DNA of 64,000 nt from the NCBI GenBank assembly GCA_038321615.1, contig JBBQFC010000006.1, positions 1 to 64,000 of the forward strand, written 5' to 3'. Of the stretch, positions 26,247-35,446 are shown one piece after another. A program made the position numbers and the translations under genes. The notes beneath the pieces are model-generated. The model saw only the letters and a program-made list of their open reading frames with translations. It was not told the DNA's origin and made no database searches. Numbering within the stretch: the stretch's first letter is position 1; every line of letters begins with the position of its first letter. Origin of the DNA: JBBQFC01 sp038321615. Its GTDB lineage: Bacteria > Bacteroidota > Bacteroidia > Flavobacteriales_D > Cryomorphaceae.

Positions 26247-28286
26247 CCCTATCTCCACTTCCGTATATGCAGTCATATCTGCTTTGAGTTCATTCCACTC
26301 GGCCATAAAGCGGTTTAGATCCTTATCGCGTCCGGCAATGATTACATCGTCGCCCTGCTTTAAGAGGGTATCACCATTAAGATCGCGAATGACTGCCCCA
26401 CTTCGAATTACCGCCAAGACCCGTATGAGGTGTTTTTCCAAAAGTTTTGCTTCACAGAGGTGCTGATTGGTAAAGGGGCAAGAAGAGCCAATGGCCAACA
26501 AGCGTGATTTGAGCTGGTTGAGTTGAACCATGTCTTGCTTATAAACGTGAAATTTCGAATGGAGACCCGTGTGATAATCTTCACGGATTACGTCGATATA
26601 CTTGTTAATATCTTCGGTAGAAACCAGGTATTGATTTAGAACGCGGGCAAATACTTCGATTGAAGTTTCAAACTTTTCGCTTACTGCTTCGCTGGCTCCC
26701 AAATCAAGTAATTCGTCGGCTTGTGCAACCGAGCTGGCACGGGCGACAATATGCACCGTTTTACAAATTTCGCGTATTTGGCTTACTACGCCTTTCGCTT
26801 CATCGTGATTGGCGATTGCCACTACCGCTACCCTGGCACGATACACCTGCACCGTATCGAGAATGTGATGATTGGCAGCATCGCCGTAGATAATTCGTTC
26901 ACCGGCGGAAAGAGCGTTCATTACAATTTCAGGATCAGAATCTATTATTATGTAATCGATCCCCGCCTCCTTGGCTGTTCGAGCGGCATTTTTCCCATTG
27001 GTGCCGTAACCGATAATGATCAGGTGACTCTTCAGGTGGGCCAGATCAATTTCAACTTCGGTAATTACGGGAGTAGGCCTACCTCTAAAAAGCCGATTTA
27101 TAGGTGTTTGCATTAAACCAAAAGCAAATTTGTCGCCGCGGTCAATTAAGAGCGGTGTCACCGCCATAGTGAGAATCGAAACCGAAAGAAAGTATTGATT
27201 AGAAACTTCGGTCATCAAGCCATACTCCATACCGGTTCCAGAAAGAATAAAGGCGAATTCGCCGACTTGAAAAAGAGTGAAACCTACTACCAGTCCTGTT
27301 TTTAAGGGATATTTGAGCGCAAGCGTGGCAGCGACTAATACCGTGAATTTTAAGGCAAATACCCCGAGTGTAATGAGTAGAATAGGAAGTAGATTTTGAA
27401 TCAGAAATTGTAAATCGAGGAGCATACCGATAGAAACGAAGAAGAAGCTGGTGAATATTTCCCGAAAGGGAATAATCAAACCAGTAGCTTGGTGGCTGTA
27501 CTCGCTTTCGCTAATGCAAAGTCCAGCCATGAAAGCGCCCAATGCAAGGGATAAGCCCGCAAGCGATGTTAAATAAGCTACTGAAAAGCAGATCACAATG
27601 ACGGCAATTAAAAACAGCTCTCTGCTGCGGGTCATTGCAATTTCGTGTAAGATCTTAGGTACTAAATACCGTGCTAGAAAATAGACTGCGCCGATTACCA
27701 ACAGCACCTTTAACGATAGCCCCCCAAGTGAAAGCCAAACATTTCCACCGTCGCCGCTTAATATGGGGACGAGAAGCATCATGGGCACGACAATCAAATC
27801 TTGAAAAATTAAGACTCCCAGCGATATTCTACCATTGGATGTGCGCATTTGTCCACGCTCCTGCAAAATTTTAAGCACAATTGCCGTGGAGCTCAGCGAA
27901 AGTAGAAAGCCGTAAAAAACCGCTTCATTTAAGGGCATTCCAGCCAAGACGCCCACAAGCACACAGATACCCACGGTTAAAAGCACTTGTAGCGCCCCTC
28001 CTAAAAGCACAATACGCTTCATGCTAACTAAGGACTTAATGCTAAACTCCAATCCGATGATGAAAAGTAGAAGAATAACGCCGATTTCGCTAAGCATATT
28101 GATTTCTTCACCAGCTTCTACCAAACCGAGAGCATGCGGGCCGAATATTACGCCTGTAGCCAAAAAGCCAAGTACAGCGGGCATATTGATTCGCTGAAAA
28201 ACGTAAATCACAGCCACGCTCAGCCCCAGAATGGTGAGTATTTCAGCTAAGTAGGGTATTTCGACGGTGCTTGCGAGAAGGATCAT
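26244..28286 (-). CDS. Monovalent cation:proton antiporter, CPA2/KefB type with TrkA domains
   Basis: The first ~390 residues form about 12 membrane helices of a Na+/H+ exchanger domain (GFLATGVIFGPHALGLV, LFIIGLEFS, LSLSSTAIVLKILQE, IFQDLIVVP). Then comes a TrkA-N NAD-binding domain (LIIIGYGTNGKNAARTAKEAG, DSDPE) and a TrkA-C domain at the C terminus. This is the order of KefB/KefC-like potassium efflux systems, gated by nucleotide or glutathione ligands. Length (680) is slightly above the usual 600-650. It is a single-gene unit, with a terminator after it and repeats upstream. Confidence 0.9.
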   Translation of the reverse strand: MILLASTVEIPYLAEILTILGLSVAVIYVFQRINMPAVLGFLATGVIFGPHALGLVEAGEEINMLSEIGVILLLFIIGLEFSIKSLVSMKRIVLLGGALQVLLTVGICVLVGVLAGMPLNEAVFYGFLLSLSSTAIVLKILQERGQMRTSNGRISLGVLIFQDLIVVPMMLLVPILSGDGGNVWLSLGGLSLKVLLVIGAVYFLARYLVPKILHEIAMTRSRELFLIAVIVICFSVAYLTSLAGLSLALGAFMAGLCISESEYSHQATGLIIPFREIFTSFFFVSIGMLLDLQFLIQNLLPILLITLGVFALKFTVLVAATLALKYPLKTGLVVGFTLFQVGEFAFILSGTGMEYGLMTEVSNQYFLSVSILTMAVTPLLIDRGDKFAFGLMQTPINRLFRGRPTPVITEVEIDLAHLKSHLIIIGYGTNGKNAARTAKEAGIDYIIIDSDPEIVMNALSAGERIIYGDAANHHILDTVQVYRARVAVVAIANHDEAKGVVSQIREICKTVHIVARASSVAQADELLDLGASEAVSEKFETSIEVFARVLNQYLVSTEDINKYIDVIREDYHTGLHSKFHVYKQDMVQLNQLKSRLLAIGSSCPFTNQHLCEAKLLEKHLIRVLAVIRSGAVIRDLNGDTLLKQGDDVIIAGRDKDLNRFMAEWNELKADMTAYTEVEIG

Positions 28287-28462
28287 ATTTAACGGTCGCC
28301 CAAAGATAATCGGCGATGGCCTTAAGGTACAAAGAGTTTTTTTAAAAGTGGAAGTCGTTCATGACCAATTTGGCAGGATTCAAAGGGTGGACTGTTCTTG
28401 ATTGTTCCCGAACAATTGGATTATCGGATGAATATGGTTGTTGAGATGAGACGAGATCGCTG

Positions 28463-28562
28463 TCGGTGATCTTTTCTAGCACACTTCGCAGGATTACCTC
28501 CCTGCGGTCGGTGATCCTTTTTAGTAAACTTCGCAGGATTACCTCCCTGCGGTCGGTGATCC
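28463..28562. repeat. Tandem 45-base repeat, two full units plus edges (repeat B)
   Basis: TCGGTGAT recurs at 28463, 28508 and 28553, exactly 45 bases apart. The two units share CTTCGCAGGATTACCTCC and CTGCGGTCGGTGATC; they differ only in the segment before CTTCGC. Each unit can fold CGCAGG against CCTGCG. On the minus strand the unit reads ITDRREVILRSLLKR, 15 residues, open through both copies. It lies upstream of the antiporter gene. Confidence 0.9.
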
Positions 28563-28579
28563 TGTGGGGGGAATAAACT

Positions 28580-28714
28580 ACAACCGTCCGAAACCCTACG
28601 CCGCCTGAAATGGCGGCTGGTTTTTTCATATCCAAAAGTGCGGGCAAGCGAGCTTGCGCACTTTTGGATATGAAAAAACCCCACAGCATTCGCTGTGGGG
28701 TTTCGGAAGGTTGT
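28580..28714. repeat. 135-base inverted duplication next to tRNA-Pro
   Basis: The outer arms are ACAACCGTCCGAAACCC (28580-28596) and, inverted, ACAACCTTCCGAAACCC (28698-28714), 16 of 17 identical; the right arm begins at the discriminator base of tRNA-Pro. The inner arms, beginning GGTTTTTTCATATCC, are a perfect 24-base inverted pair (28619-28642 and 28657-28680) with CAAGC-GA-GCTTG at the centre. Between outer and inner arms each side has its own hairpin, GCCGCC/GGCGGC on the left and CCCCACAGC/GCTGTGGGG on the right, unlike in sequence but alike in position. Confidence 0.88.
28673..28702 (-). terminator. Intrinsic terminator of tRNA-Pro
   Basis: On the minus strand AACCCCACAGC pairs with GCTGTGGGGTT over a GAAT loop, followed by TTTTTTC, 12 bases after the end of the tRNA. 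It is the right-hand hairpin of the inverted duplication. Confidence 0.85.
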
Positions 28715-28787
28715 CGGGGTGGCAGGATTCGAACCTGCGGCCTCCTGCTCCCAAAGCAGGCGCGATACCGGGCTACGCTACACCCCG
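28714..28787 (-). tRNA. tRNA-Pro (anticodon UGG)
   Basis: The 74-base minus-strand gene has a 7-bp acceptor stem (CGGGGTG with CACCCCG), discriminator A at 28714, an anticodon arm CCTGC-TTTGGGA-GCAGG with TGG at positions 34-36, and a T arm with GTTCGAATC. CCA is not encoded. UGG can read all four proline codons when modified. It is followed by its own terminator. Confidence 0.97.
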
Positions 28788-28939
28788 AACTAAAGTCGGT
28801 TACCGGATTGATACCAATTTCGCTCCAAATTCGGGAATGGGTTCCCGAAAAGCGAGCGCAAATATAGAAAATAAAGGACTGTTGACAAGTGAAAGCGTCA
28901 AATCAAATTTTTAGGTCATTTTTTCAATTCCTTTGTAGA

Positions 28940-29353
28940 ATGAGTGGAAACCGAAGGTTGAAAGAAATAGCTGCAGCAGCTCTGGTTTCTGTCTTATTCG
29001 TTGCCTGCAATGGCAGCTCTGATACAAGCCGTATTATTTCTAATCAATCGCAATACGAGTTGAAAATAGTGCTCTTCGGCGGGGGTGGCCGCTTGAGCGA
29101 TACTCTGGTTTTCGCGCCGGGACAAGCAAGAACGGTTTCCCAAAAAACAGACAGCGCCGCGCAAGAAGAAGAAAATGACTGTTCCGAACGTTACGACTCC
29201 ATGTTTGCCCGGGCTGCCGACACGCTTCTCATTAATAAGCTTATCCAACGTAATTCAAATTGGGACGTCGAAACAGATCAAACCAAGCAGATCCCCAGAG
29301 AATTCGAACATTCCTGCACTTTCGTAATCCGCAATTCGGATATCGTACTTTAA
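28940..29353 (+). CDS. Small lipoprotein of unknown function
   Basis: I use the ATG at 28940 because it gives a compact lipoprotein signal, MSGNRRLKEIAAAALVS with lipobox LFVAC; an upstream ATG at 28889 would place 17 extra residues before it. The mature part is about 115 residues, with a short beta-rich stretch (YELKIVLFGGGGRLSDTLVF) and an acidic NDCSERYDSMF segment with one Cys, and a second Cys near the end (HSCTFVIRN), possibly a disulfide pair. No family is recognised. It is flanked by tRNA-Pro and a decayed gene. Confidence 0.6.
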   Translation: MSGNRRLKEIAAAALVSVLFVACNGSSDTSRIISNQSQYELKIVLFGGGGRLSDTLVFAPGQARTVSQKTDSAAQEEENDCSERYDSMFARAADTLLINKLIQRNSNWDVETDQTKQIPREFEHSCTFVIRNSDIVL

Positions 29354-29496
29354 AATTACACTTCCACCCAAAAATGCGCGTTGTAAACCGAGTTACTTCG
29401 GTTGGTCGATAGTGAATCATCTGGAAGTACTGAAAATCGGATTCGGGTCGAATCAACACCTTCTTCCTGAATTAGATAGGCTAGAATGGCATCGAT

Positions 29497-30388
29497 TCAC
29501 CGTGCACCAAGTTTATCGGTTTGCCGGGCAGCGCGCTCTTCGGTGGTTAATTCCAAACACTTTCGTTGGGGTGGAGATTCTCTGTATTCGAAACCCGTAT
29601 TTGCGTTCACATCATAATCTTCTAACACTTTCATCGTTTCCCTGGGTAAATCAGCGGATTCGTCGGATTGCCCGGGATACAAGAACTGATACTCTGCATC
29701 GAGTACCGCATACTTTTCGATTTCTTCGTGCTTGCACACAATATGCTTAAAATCAAGGTTTAGATCCGATTTCTTTTCAGCAATTTGGGCGATTTTCTTC
29801 AATTGCTTTGCTTGGTGATTGCGCAAGTCAAATTGCAATATTCCAAAACGAATTTTTTTCAACTCCGCTGGGTCGAAACTCAATAAACCCGATAACAGGC
29901 GAAAGGAAGCCGTTCCAGCTTTGACAACAATATTCCCACCCGCTTGCCAAAATTAAATTTATTGCAATCGATGACATTTGAACTGGTAATTTGTCCTTGC
30001 CTGATTTTGGTATCGTTTACATAAATAAGATCGCCCAATAATATCGGATAATCGACGTAGGAGCGCGTGTAAGGGGAAAACGGCACCAAGTCGGTACCCC
30101 GATTTTCGTAGTGCATATCGAAAACTGAAAGATCGTAGATATACTTGCGAATATATCCTTCAAACCGACCTGTACCATTGAGATTGGCAGCGGCGTTGAA
30201 GGTATCTGAATCGAATCGAGCACTATGTTTGAATTCAAATTGCTGTGGTAGTCAATGCAGGCATTGTTTATCCGGGTATTGTCAACGGTAAAATTCCAAG
30301 GCTTAGAGGCTGGTTCAATGTCTTCAACAGCGGTGGTATCATTTCCCAGTTCTATGAAGTCGTAAAAATTAAAACTGGCATTGTTTGG
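29497..30388 (-). pseudogene. Decayed DUF748/AsmA-like gene (5' truncated, frameshift, internal deletion)
   Basis: Three minus-strand pieces in different frames read as one protein. Near 30380-30200: NASFNFYDFIELG and WNFTVDNTRINNACIDYHSN. Near 30215-29945: LNGTGRFEGYIRKYIYD, FDMHYENRGTDLVPFSPYT and NKFNFGKRVG. Then, in a third frame to 29497: NIVVKAGTASFRLLSGLLS and FDPAELKKIRFGILQFDL. This order matches the end of large DUF748 envelope proteins as I know them, but the roughly 50-60 residues expected between FGKRVG and the next block are missing, and an in-frame TGA lies just before the first piece. So the 5' part is lost, one frameshift occurred near 30200 and one deletion near 29940. Family assignment rests on memory of conserved blocks. 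Confidence 0.7.
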
Positions 30389-30493
30389 TCACTTTTCGCA
30401 ACAAGCTAACGGCAACAACTATTTGCCAGCGTCTTATGCGGTTCATCACCCAATCTATTGTAGCTCAAATAGCTTACATTCGCGTTTATCCAG

Positions 30494-33400
30494 ATGCTTT
30501 CAAAACCCATCCGCGTTGTCACATTCCTTGTTCTAATTTGTTCCATGCAGCTCATGGGGCAAAAGGTCCGTTTCCGTCACCTTGGTATTGACCAAGGCCT
30601 TTCACAGAATGCGGTGCAAGCAATGGTTCAAGATAAGTTGGGGTATATTTGGATTGGTACCCGCGACGGTCTTAATCGCTATGACGGTTATTCTTTTAAA
30701 ATTTTCAAGCACAGTGCCCGCGACACCAACAGTATTGCGTCCAACTTCATTGTAGAGCTATTTGAAGATAGTCAGGGACGCCTATGGGTGGGACATGAGT
30801 CGGGAGCGGTCGATCTCTATGATCGCGACCTCGATCAGTTTATTCGCTTGAACTTTGGAAGCGGAGGCCGGGGCACAACGCTGCCAAACTGTATTAACGC
30901 CTTTGCCATAGACCCCGATGGAAAGCTTTGGATAGGAGCGCGAACCGGACTTTACGCTTGGAGAATTTCGAATGAAAGTACAGGCGAAGGCACCCTTCGG
31001 CATTTCGATACGCACCGCAATTTACCGCATAGCTTAGATGGCGAGCAAGTTCTTGATATTTTAATTCGCGATAAGGAAATGTGGATAGCTACCAATCGCG
31101 GCATTAGCGCTTGCGACTATCGCAGTGGAAAGGTGATAAATTACCAGATTGAAAGCACCCATCCGGAAGCGCCCACCATCTTATATCCGCATTCTATTTT
31201 CAAATTGGCCGATGCTGATCAAGGGGATCTTTGGTTGGGAACCTTGAGTGGATTGGTTAAATTTCACCCGAGTTCAGGATCGTACGAAGTTTATTCAAAT
31301 CGCCATGCAGTAAAGCGATACGGTTGGGGGCGGGTTGCAGATATAGTGGCCGACGAAAGCGGAATACTCTGGTTGGCCACCCAAGCTGGCTTGATGCGCT
31401 TTGATACTGCGGCAAAAACCTACGAATATACGCTAAACCAAAGCGATGATCCCGAAGAGCTCAGCTACGATCTGCTCACCGATATTTTTAAAGATACATC
31501 CGGCATCATGTGGGTTGGTACCAATGGATTCGGCATAAACATTCACGACCCTAAGGGAAACCGATTCGGTCGATTTACAAAAAGTCTTGAAAAATCACGA
31601 TTTAATGGATTCAGCATCCGATCTATTTGCTATCAGGATGAAGCGCACATTTGGATCAGTAGCGAGATACTGCACCGATGGAACAGGACAACGAATGAAT
31701 TAATTTCTTTCGAACAGTCGAGCGACCTTCCGGAAGCATTTGGCAATACCGGTACAAATGCCATGCTAACCGACAACAGCGGTAATTTGTGGCTCTGCTG
31801 CTCAGAGGGGATCTTTAGGCATAATGATCGGACAAATCAAACCAAACATTACACTGTTTCCCAAATACTGGAGCCCGAAAGATATGTCGGTAAAGATTTT
31901 TCGGGTATTTGTTTTGATGGCGACAGCAGTTTATGGGCATTCTCCAAAACCCATTTATGCAAAATGGTGGATGTCGAAAAAGGTCTTTTTCAAACCTTTT
32001 CTATTTCTCCAGTATTGCCTTGGTGCCACGCGGGATTTACCCCAATGTATTGCGACCGCGATGGCGTAATTTGGCTCGGCACCGAACACGGCCTTACACG
32101 TTTTAATACCCATTCGGGCGAGATGGCCACCTATCGTCACGATCCAAAAGTAGCTGAAAGCCTGCGCGAAAATCACGTGAAGTGGATAACCCCCGATCCT
32201 TCCGGAAAAGCAATTTGGCTTGGTACAGCAGGCGGAGGCCTCCACTTTTTCGACAAGCAAACAAATACGTTTTCAGCATTCACAGAAGCCGATGGTTTGC
32301 CGAACAGCGTGGTGTATGCTGTATTGCCCGACGAAGCCGGCAATCTATGGGTAAGCACCAATAAAGGTTTAGCCCGATTCGATCCAAAACAAGGACTATT
32401 TCAATGTTATGATGCCAATGACAATCTCCAAAGCAATGAATTCAATACCGGTGCCGCTTGCGTTGGGAAAGATGGCGAGCTCTTTTTTGGAGGATTGAGT
32501 GGTATCAATTATTTCAATCCAACGCAGGTTTCCGACAATCCTTTCATCCCTCCGGTAAATATTTCAGATGTAAGAGTAAGAGGCGAACGCAGGCAGGTGC
32601 AGCATTCCGATTCCCGCCAAGCTAACGCACAGCTTACATTGGCCTACGCCGAAAACGTCATCCGCTTCACCTTCGCGGCCATGGACTTCACGGCTCCGGA
32701 GAAGAATTTATTCTCCTACCGTTTAGAGCCTTTTGATAGTGATTGGAGTTCAAAAAGCACAGAAAACACTGCAACGTACACCAATTTATCGCCGGGCACA
32801 TATACTTTAACGGTTAGAGCCAGCAACAACGATGGGGTTTGGAATGAAGTTGGAACGGCTCTTACCATTCACGTCTTGCCGCCATGGTGGCGCTCGTGGT
32901 GGGCTTATTCGTGCTACGCACTGTGCATTCTCTTTCTTCTTTATTTTTTGCGGGAGTATGAGATCAAGCGACTGCGTATAAAGAACCAATTAGAAGTATC
33001 CGAAGTTAGTTCTGCTTCCCTGAAAGAAATTGATCGCTTAAAAACACAATTCTTCGCGAACGTTTCGCACGAATTGCGCACCCCACTTACCCTAATTTTA
33101 GGTCAGCTCGAAAGCGTAAGAAGCGAAGAAATTACGAAGAAAAACCAGGTTAAGGTAGATGCAGCAAATCGGCAGGCGCAGCGGTTGTTGGAATTAATTA
33201 ACCAATTGCTCGATCTCTCCAAAGTTGAAGCCGGAAAATTTGAGATTCGAAAAACCGAACAAGACCTTTCCGAATTTTTGGTCAGTCGGTTTTTGCAATT
33301 CGATGGGCTTGCAGAAGAGCGTGGTATAAGTCTTGAATATAATATTTCTGAAGCGCAAATAAGACGGCCTTTTGATCCTGACCTATTGGAAAAAGTTTTG

Positions 33401-34600
33401 AGCAACTTGATTTCAAATGCATTAAAATTTACACAATCAGGTGGAACGGTGGCGCTGTATTGTGGCGTGGATTCGCAAGGCGTTACTTGGTTTTCGATAA
33501 GCGATACCGGTGCCGGGATTGCTGCAAAAGAATTAGACCGCGTTTTTGATCGGTTCTATCAAGTCGATTCGAAAACTACCCGCAAATACGAAGGCAGCGG
33601 AATCGGTCTTTCTCTGGCACGCGAGTTAATTGAAGCGCATGGAGGGCGGCTCGAAGTGGCGAGCACCTTAGAAGTTGGCACCACATTTACCGTCTTTCTC
33701 GAAGGAGATAAGGCACCTATTGCGTCTCAATTACTGCCCACCAAAGTATTGCACGATCTGCATTTATCTCAAACGGAATTTATCCATGATGGGATACTTG
33801 AGTATTCCCCAAAGCAAACCATTGACAGGTCTACGGTATTAATAGTAGAAGACAATCGAGAAGTTGCCGCCATGATTACGGAGCAGTTGCAGCGCGCGCA
33901 CCATACACTTCAGGGGTCAAATGGTCGCCAAGGTTTGAAGCTTGCTTACTCACACATTCCCGATCTGATCGTTACCGATGTAATGATGCCCGAAATGGAT
34001 GGGCACGAACTGGTAAGAACCCTCCGAGCTGATGAACGGACAAACCACATACCTATTATTATGCTTACTGGTAAGGCAGGTATTGAAAATCGCTTGGCTG
34101 GTTTGGAAACCGGAATCGATGTGTATCTCACCAAGCCTTATCGCGCGGAGGAACTCTTGCTCGTTTGCCATAACCTCCTTACGCGGCAGCGCGGGATGCG
34201 CGCGAAATGGAAACCTAATAGACTGGATATTACGGAAAAGCTGCCCAGCCCCGATCAAGGTGATTTTAGATCGATCGATTCCTTGTTTCTCGAAAAGCTG
34301 CAAACCATTATACAAAATAGGCTGGCTGATGCCAATTTCCTTGTAGACCAGTTGTCCGAAGAATTAAATATGAGCCCATCGCAGCTCCACCGCAAGGTAA
34401 CGGCTATTGCCGACACGGCACCCGGGCAGATGATTCGTGCTTCCCGATTGGCAAAGGCAAAAGCCATGGTCGAAGCGCGCGCAGGTAGCATCTCCGAGAT
34501 TGGCTACGCCTGTGGATTCAGCGATTTGGCCTATTTCTCACGAGCTTTCAAGAAAGAATTTGGTAAGAGTCCGAAAGCTTTTGGGCAGGAAGTGGGGTAA
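30494..34600 (+). CDS. Hybrid two-component sensor kinase/AraC-type regulator
   Basis: A 1368-residue one-protein signalling system of the Bacteroidota HTCS type. After a signal sequence comes a periplasmic double propeller of Reg_prop repeats (DKLGYIWIGTRDGLNRYDG and ten or more similar units) and a Y_Y_Y domain, one membrane helix near residue 810, a HisKA domain with the phosphoacceptor H859 (ANVSHELRTPLTL), an HATPase with DTGAGI and GSGIGLSLA, a receiver with D1162 (IVTDVMMPEMDG), and a C-terminal AraC helix-turn-helix (EIGYACGFSDLAYFSRAFKK). In other species such proteins sense sugars and activate adjacent polysaccharide loci. No SusC/SusD or glycoside hydrolase gene is adjacent here. 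Confidence 0.94.
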   Translation: MLSKPIRVVTFLVLICSMQLMGQKVRFRHLGIDQGLSQNAVQAMVQDKLGYIWIGTRDGLNRYDGYSFKIFKHSARDTNSIASNFIVELFEDSQGRLWVGHESGAVDLYDRDLDQFIRLNFGSGGRGTTLPNCINAFAIDPDGKLWIGARTGLYAWRISNESTGEGTLRHFDTHRNLPHSLDGEQVLDILIRDKEMWIATNRGISACDYRSGKVINYQIESTHPEAPTILYPHSIFKLADADQGDLWLGTLSGLVKFHPSSGSYEVYSNRHAVKRYGWGRVADIVADESGILWLATQAGLMRFDTAAKTYEYTLNQSDDPEELSYDLLTDIFKDTSGIMWVGTNGFGINIHDPKGNRFGRFTKSLEKSRFNGFSIRSICYQDEAHIWISSEILHRWNRTTNELISFEQSSDLPEAFGNTGTNAMLTDNSGNLWLCCSEGIFRHNDRTNQTKHYTVSQILEPERYVGKDFSGICFDGDSSLWAFSKTHLCKMVDVEKGLFQTFSISPVLPWCHAGFTPMYCDRDGVIWLGTEHGLTRFNTHSGEMATYRHDPKVAESLRENHVKWITPDPSGKAIWLGTAGGGLHFFDKQTNTFSAFTEADGLPNSVVYAVLPDEAGNLWVSTNKGLARFDPKQGLFQCYDANDNLQSNEFNTGAACVGKDGELFFGGLSGINYFNPTQVSDNPFIPPVNISDVRVRGERRQVQHSDSRQANAQLTLAYAENVIRFTFAAMDFTAPEKNLFSYRLEPFDSDWSSKSTENTATYTNLSPGTYTLTVRASNNDGVWNEVGTALTIHVLPPWWRSWWAYSCYALCILFLLYFLREYEIKRLRIKNQLEVSEVSSASLKEIDRLKTQFFANVSHELRTPLTLILGQLESVRSEEITKKNQVKVDAANRQAQRLLELINQLLDLSKVEAGKFEIRKTEQDLSEFLVSRFLQFDGLAEERGISLEYNISEAQIRRPFDPDLLEKVLSNLISNALKFTQSGGTVALYCGVDSQGVTWFSISDTGAGIAAKELDRVFDRFYQVDSKTTRKYEGSGIGLSLARELIEAHGGRLEVASTLEVGTTFTVFLEGDKAPIASQLLPTKVLHDLHLSQTEFIHDGILEYSPKQTIDRSTVLIVEDNREVAAMITEQLQRAHHTLQGSNGRQGLKLAYSHIPDLIVTDVMMPEMDGHELVRTLRADERTNHIPIIMLTGKAGIENRLAGLETGIDVYLTKPYRAEELLLVCHNLLTRQRGMRAKWKPNRLDITEKLPSPDQGDFRSIDSLFLEKLQTIIQNRLADANFLVDQLSEELNMSPSQLHRKVTAIADTAPGQMIRASRLAKAKAMVEARAGSISEIGYACGFSDLAYFSRAFKKEFGKSPKAFGQEVG

Positions 34601-34888
34601 AGATTTGGATGTGATAAATCTGGACCTTTGGTAGCGATGCCAGACCCAGAATCAATAAGTCCAGACATGTAAAAAATCCTTTTGGGAGTGAGCGGATTGG
34701 CGAATTTTTCCTTATTTTTCGGCGTAAACGGAAGATTAACATGCTAAATCAAAAATCCTGGCGAACAACTAAAGAAGCGCCAAAAAAGGAAGCGACCGTT
34801 GGTAATGCTTATGCCGCAAATAATGTAATTCAAAAGAGCATTAAATGCAAATTAGTGGAACAAAATCCAGTCATTAATTAATGGAGTT
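34601..34888. other. AT-rich intergenic region with a small possible ORF
   Basis: A 46-codon frame from ATG 34741 to TAA 34881 starts MLNQKSWRTTKEAPKKEA and ends eight bases before the next gene. It resembles no family known to me and has no clear initiation signal, so I do not call it a gene. No terminator for the kinase gene is obvious. Confidence 0.4.
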
Positions 34889-35311
34889 ATGACAATCAAA
34901 AATTCAACAATTACAAAGGGATTTATTCTTGCTGGATTAATGAACTCTTCCGTCCTGATCTTTTCAAGAATATTTACAAATCCCACAATTCCTGAAATTG
35001 ATCCAAACGTGATGTCAAATTTTGGGTTGTTGATGATTCTTATATGGGGATTGGCGTACATCTCTATCGCAAAAAATTACCAGAAAGTAAAATGGCTTAT
35101 TGGAGTTTTTGCCATCGAAAAATTCATTTATGGCTATATCTGGATAAACTGGATCCTAAAACATAATATTTCTGATGTCTATGAAAAAGATTTTATGGCA
35201 GGAATGTTTTATTCAGTTTATGGCGTGAATGATTGGGTGTTTTTTGGCTTCTTCATATTTGTTTTTTCGCGATTATCCAAAAATGAAAAATCAGGAATGA
35301 ACAGACCATGA
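34889..35311 (+). CDS. Small integral membrane protein, unknown function
   Basis: The 140-residue protein has four predicted membrane segments: around residues 10-28, 43-62 (LLMILIWGLAYISIA), 68-90 and 115-132 (DWVFFGFFIFVFSRL). I do not recognise a named family. Codons and base composition are much more AT-rich than in the genes on either side, and it lies in an AT-rich patch with a broken Kazal lipoprotein gene, which hints at acquired DNA. No operon partner is visible. Confidence 0.6.
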   Translation: MTIKNSTITKGFILAGLMNSSVLIFSRIFTNPTIPEIDPNVMSNFGLLMILIWGLAYISIAKNYQKVKWLIGVFAIEKFIYGYIWINWILKHNISDVYEKDFMAGMFYSVYGVNDWVFFGFFIFVFSRLSKNEKSGMNRP

Positions 35312-35446
35312 GCAGCGATTAAATAAGCGTAATGTATGGTAGTGAAATGTTTTGTAATGGGATTTAACAATAAATTCGCAGCTAGATATTCCGAAGTCGC
35401 AGCTAATTATAATATGAGAGTCAACAGCTATAAAACCAATTCAAAC

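Noticed and set aside
28579..28714. Ends of a transposon next to tRNA-Pro
   Set aside because: The inverted repeats enclose only a 14-base centre and no transposase; the arms match the terminator flank of the tRNA and not insertion-sequence ends.
30241..30493. Functional 5' end of the DUF748-like gene
   Set aside because: An in-frame TGA immediately precedes the NASFNFYDF block and no further homologous frame was seen before the kinase gene.
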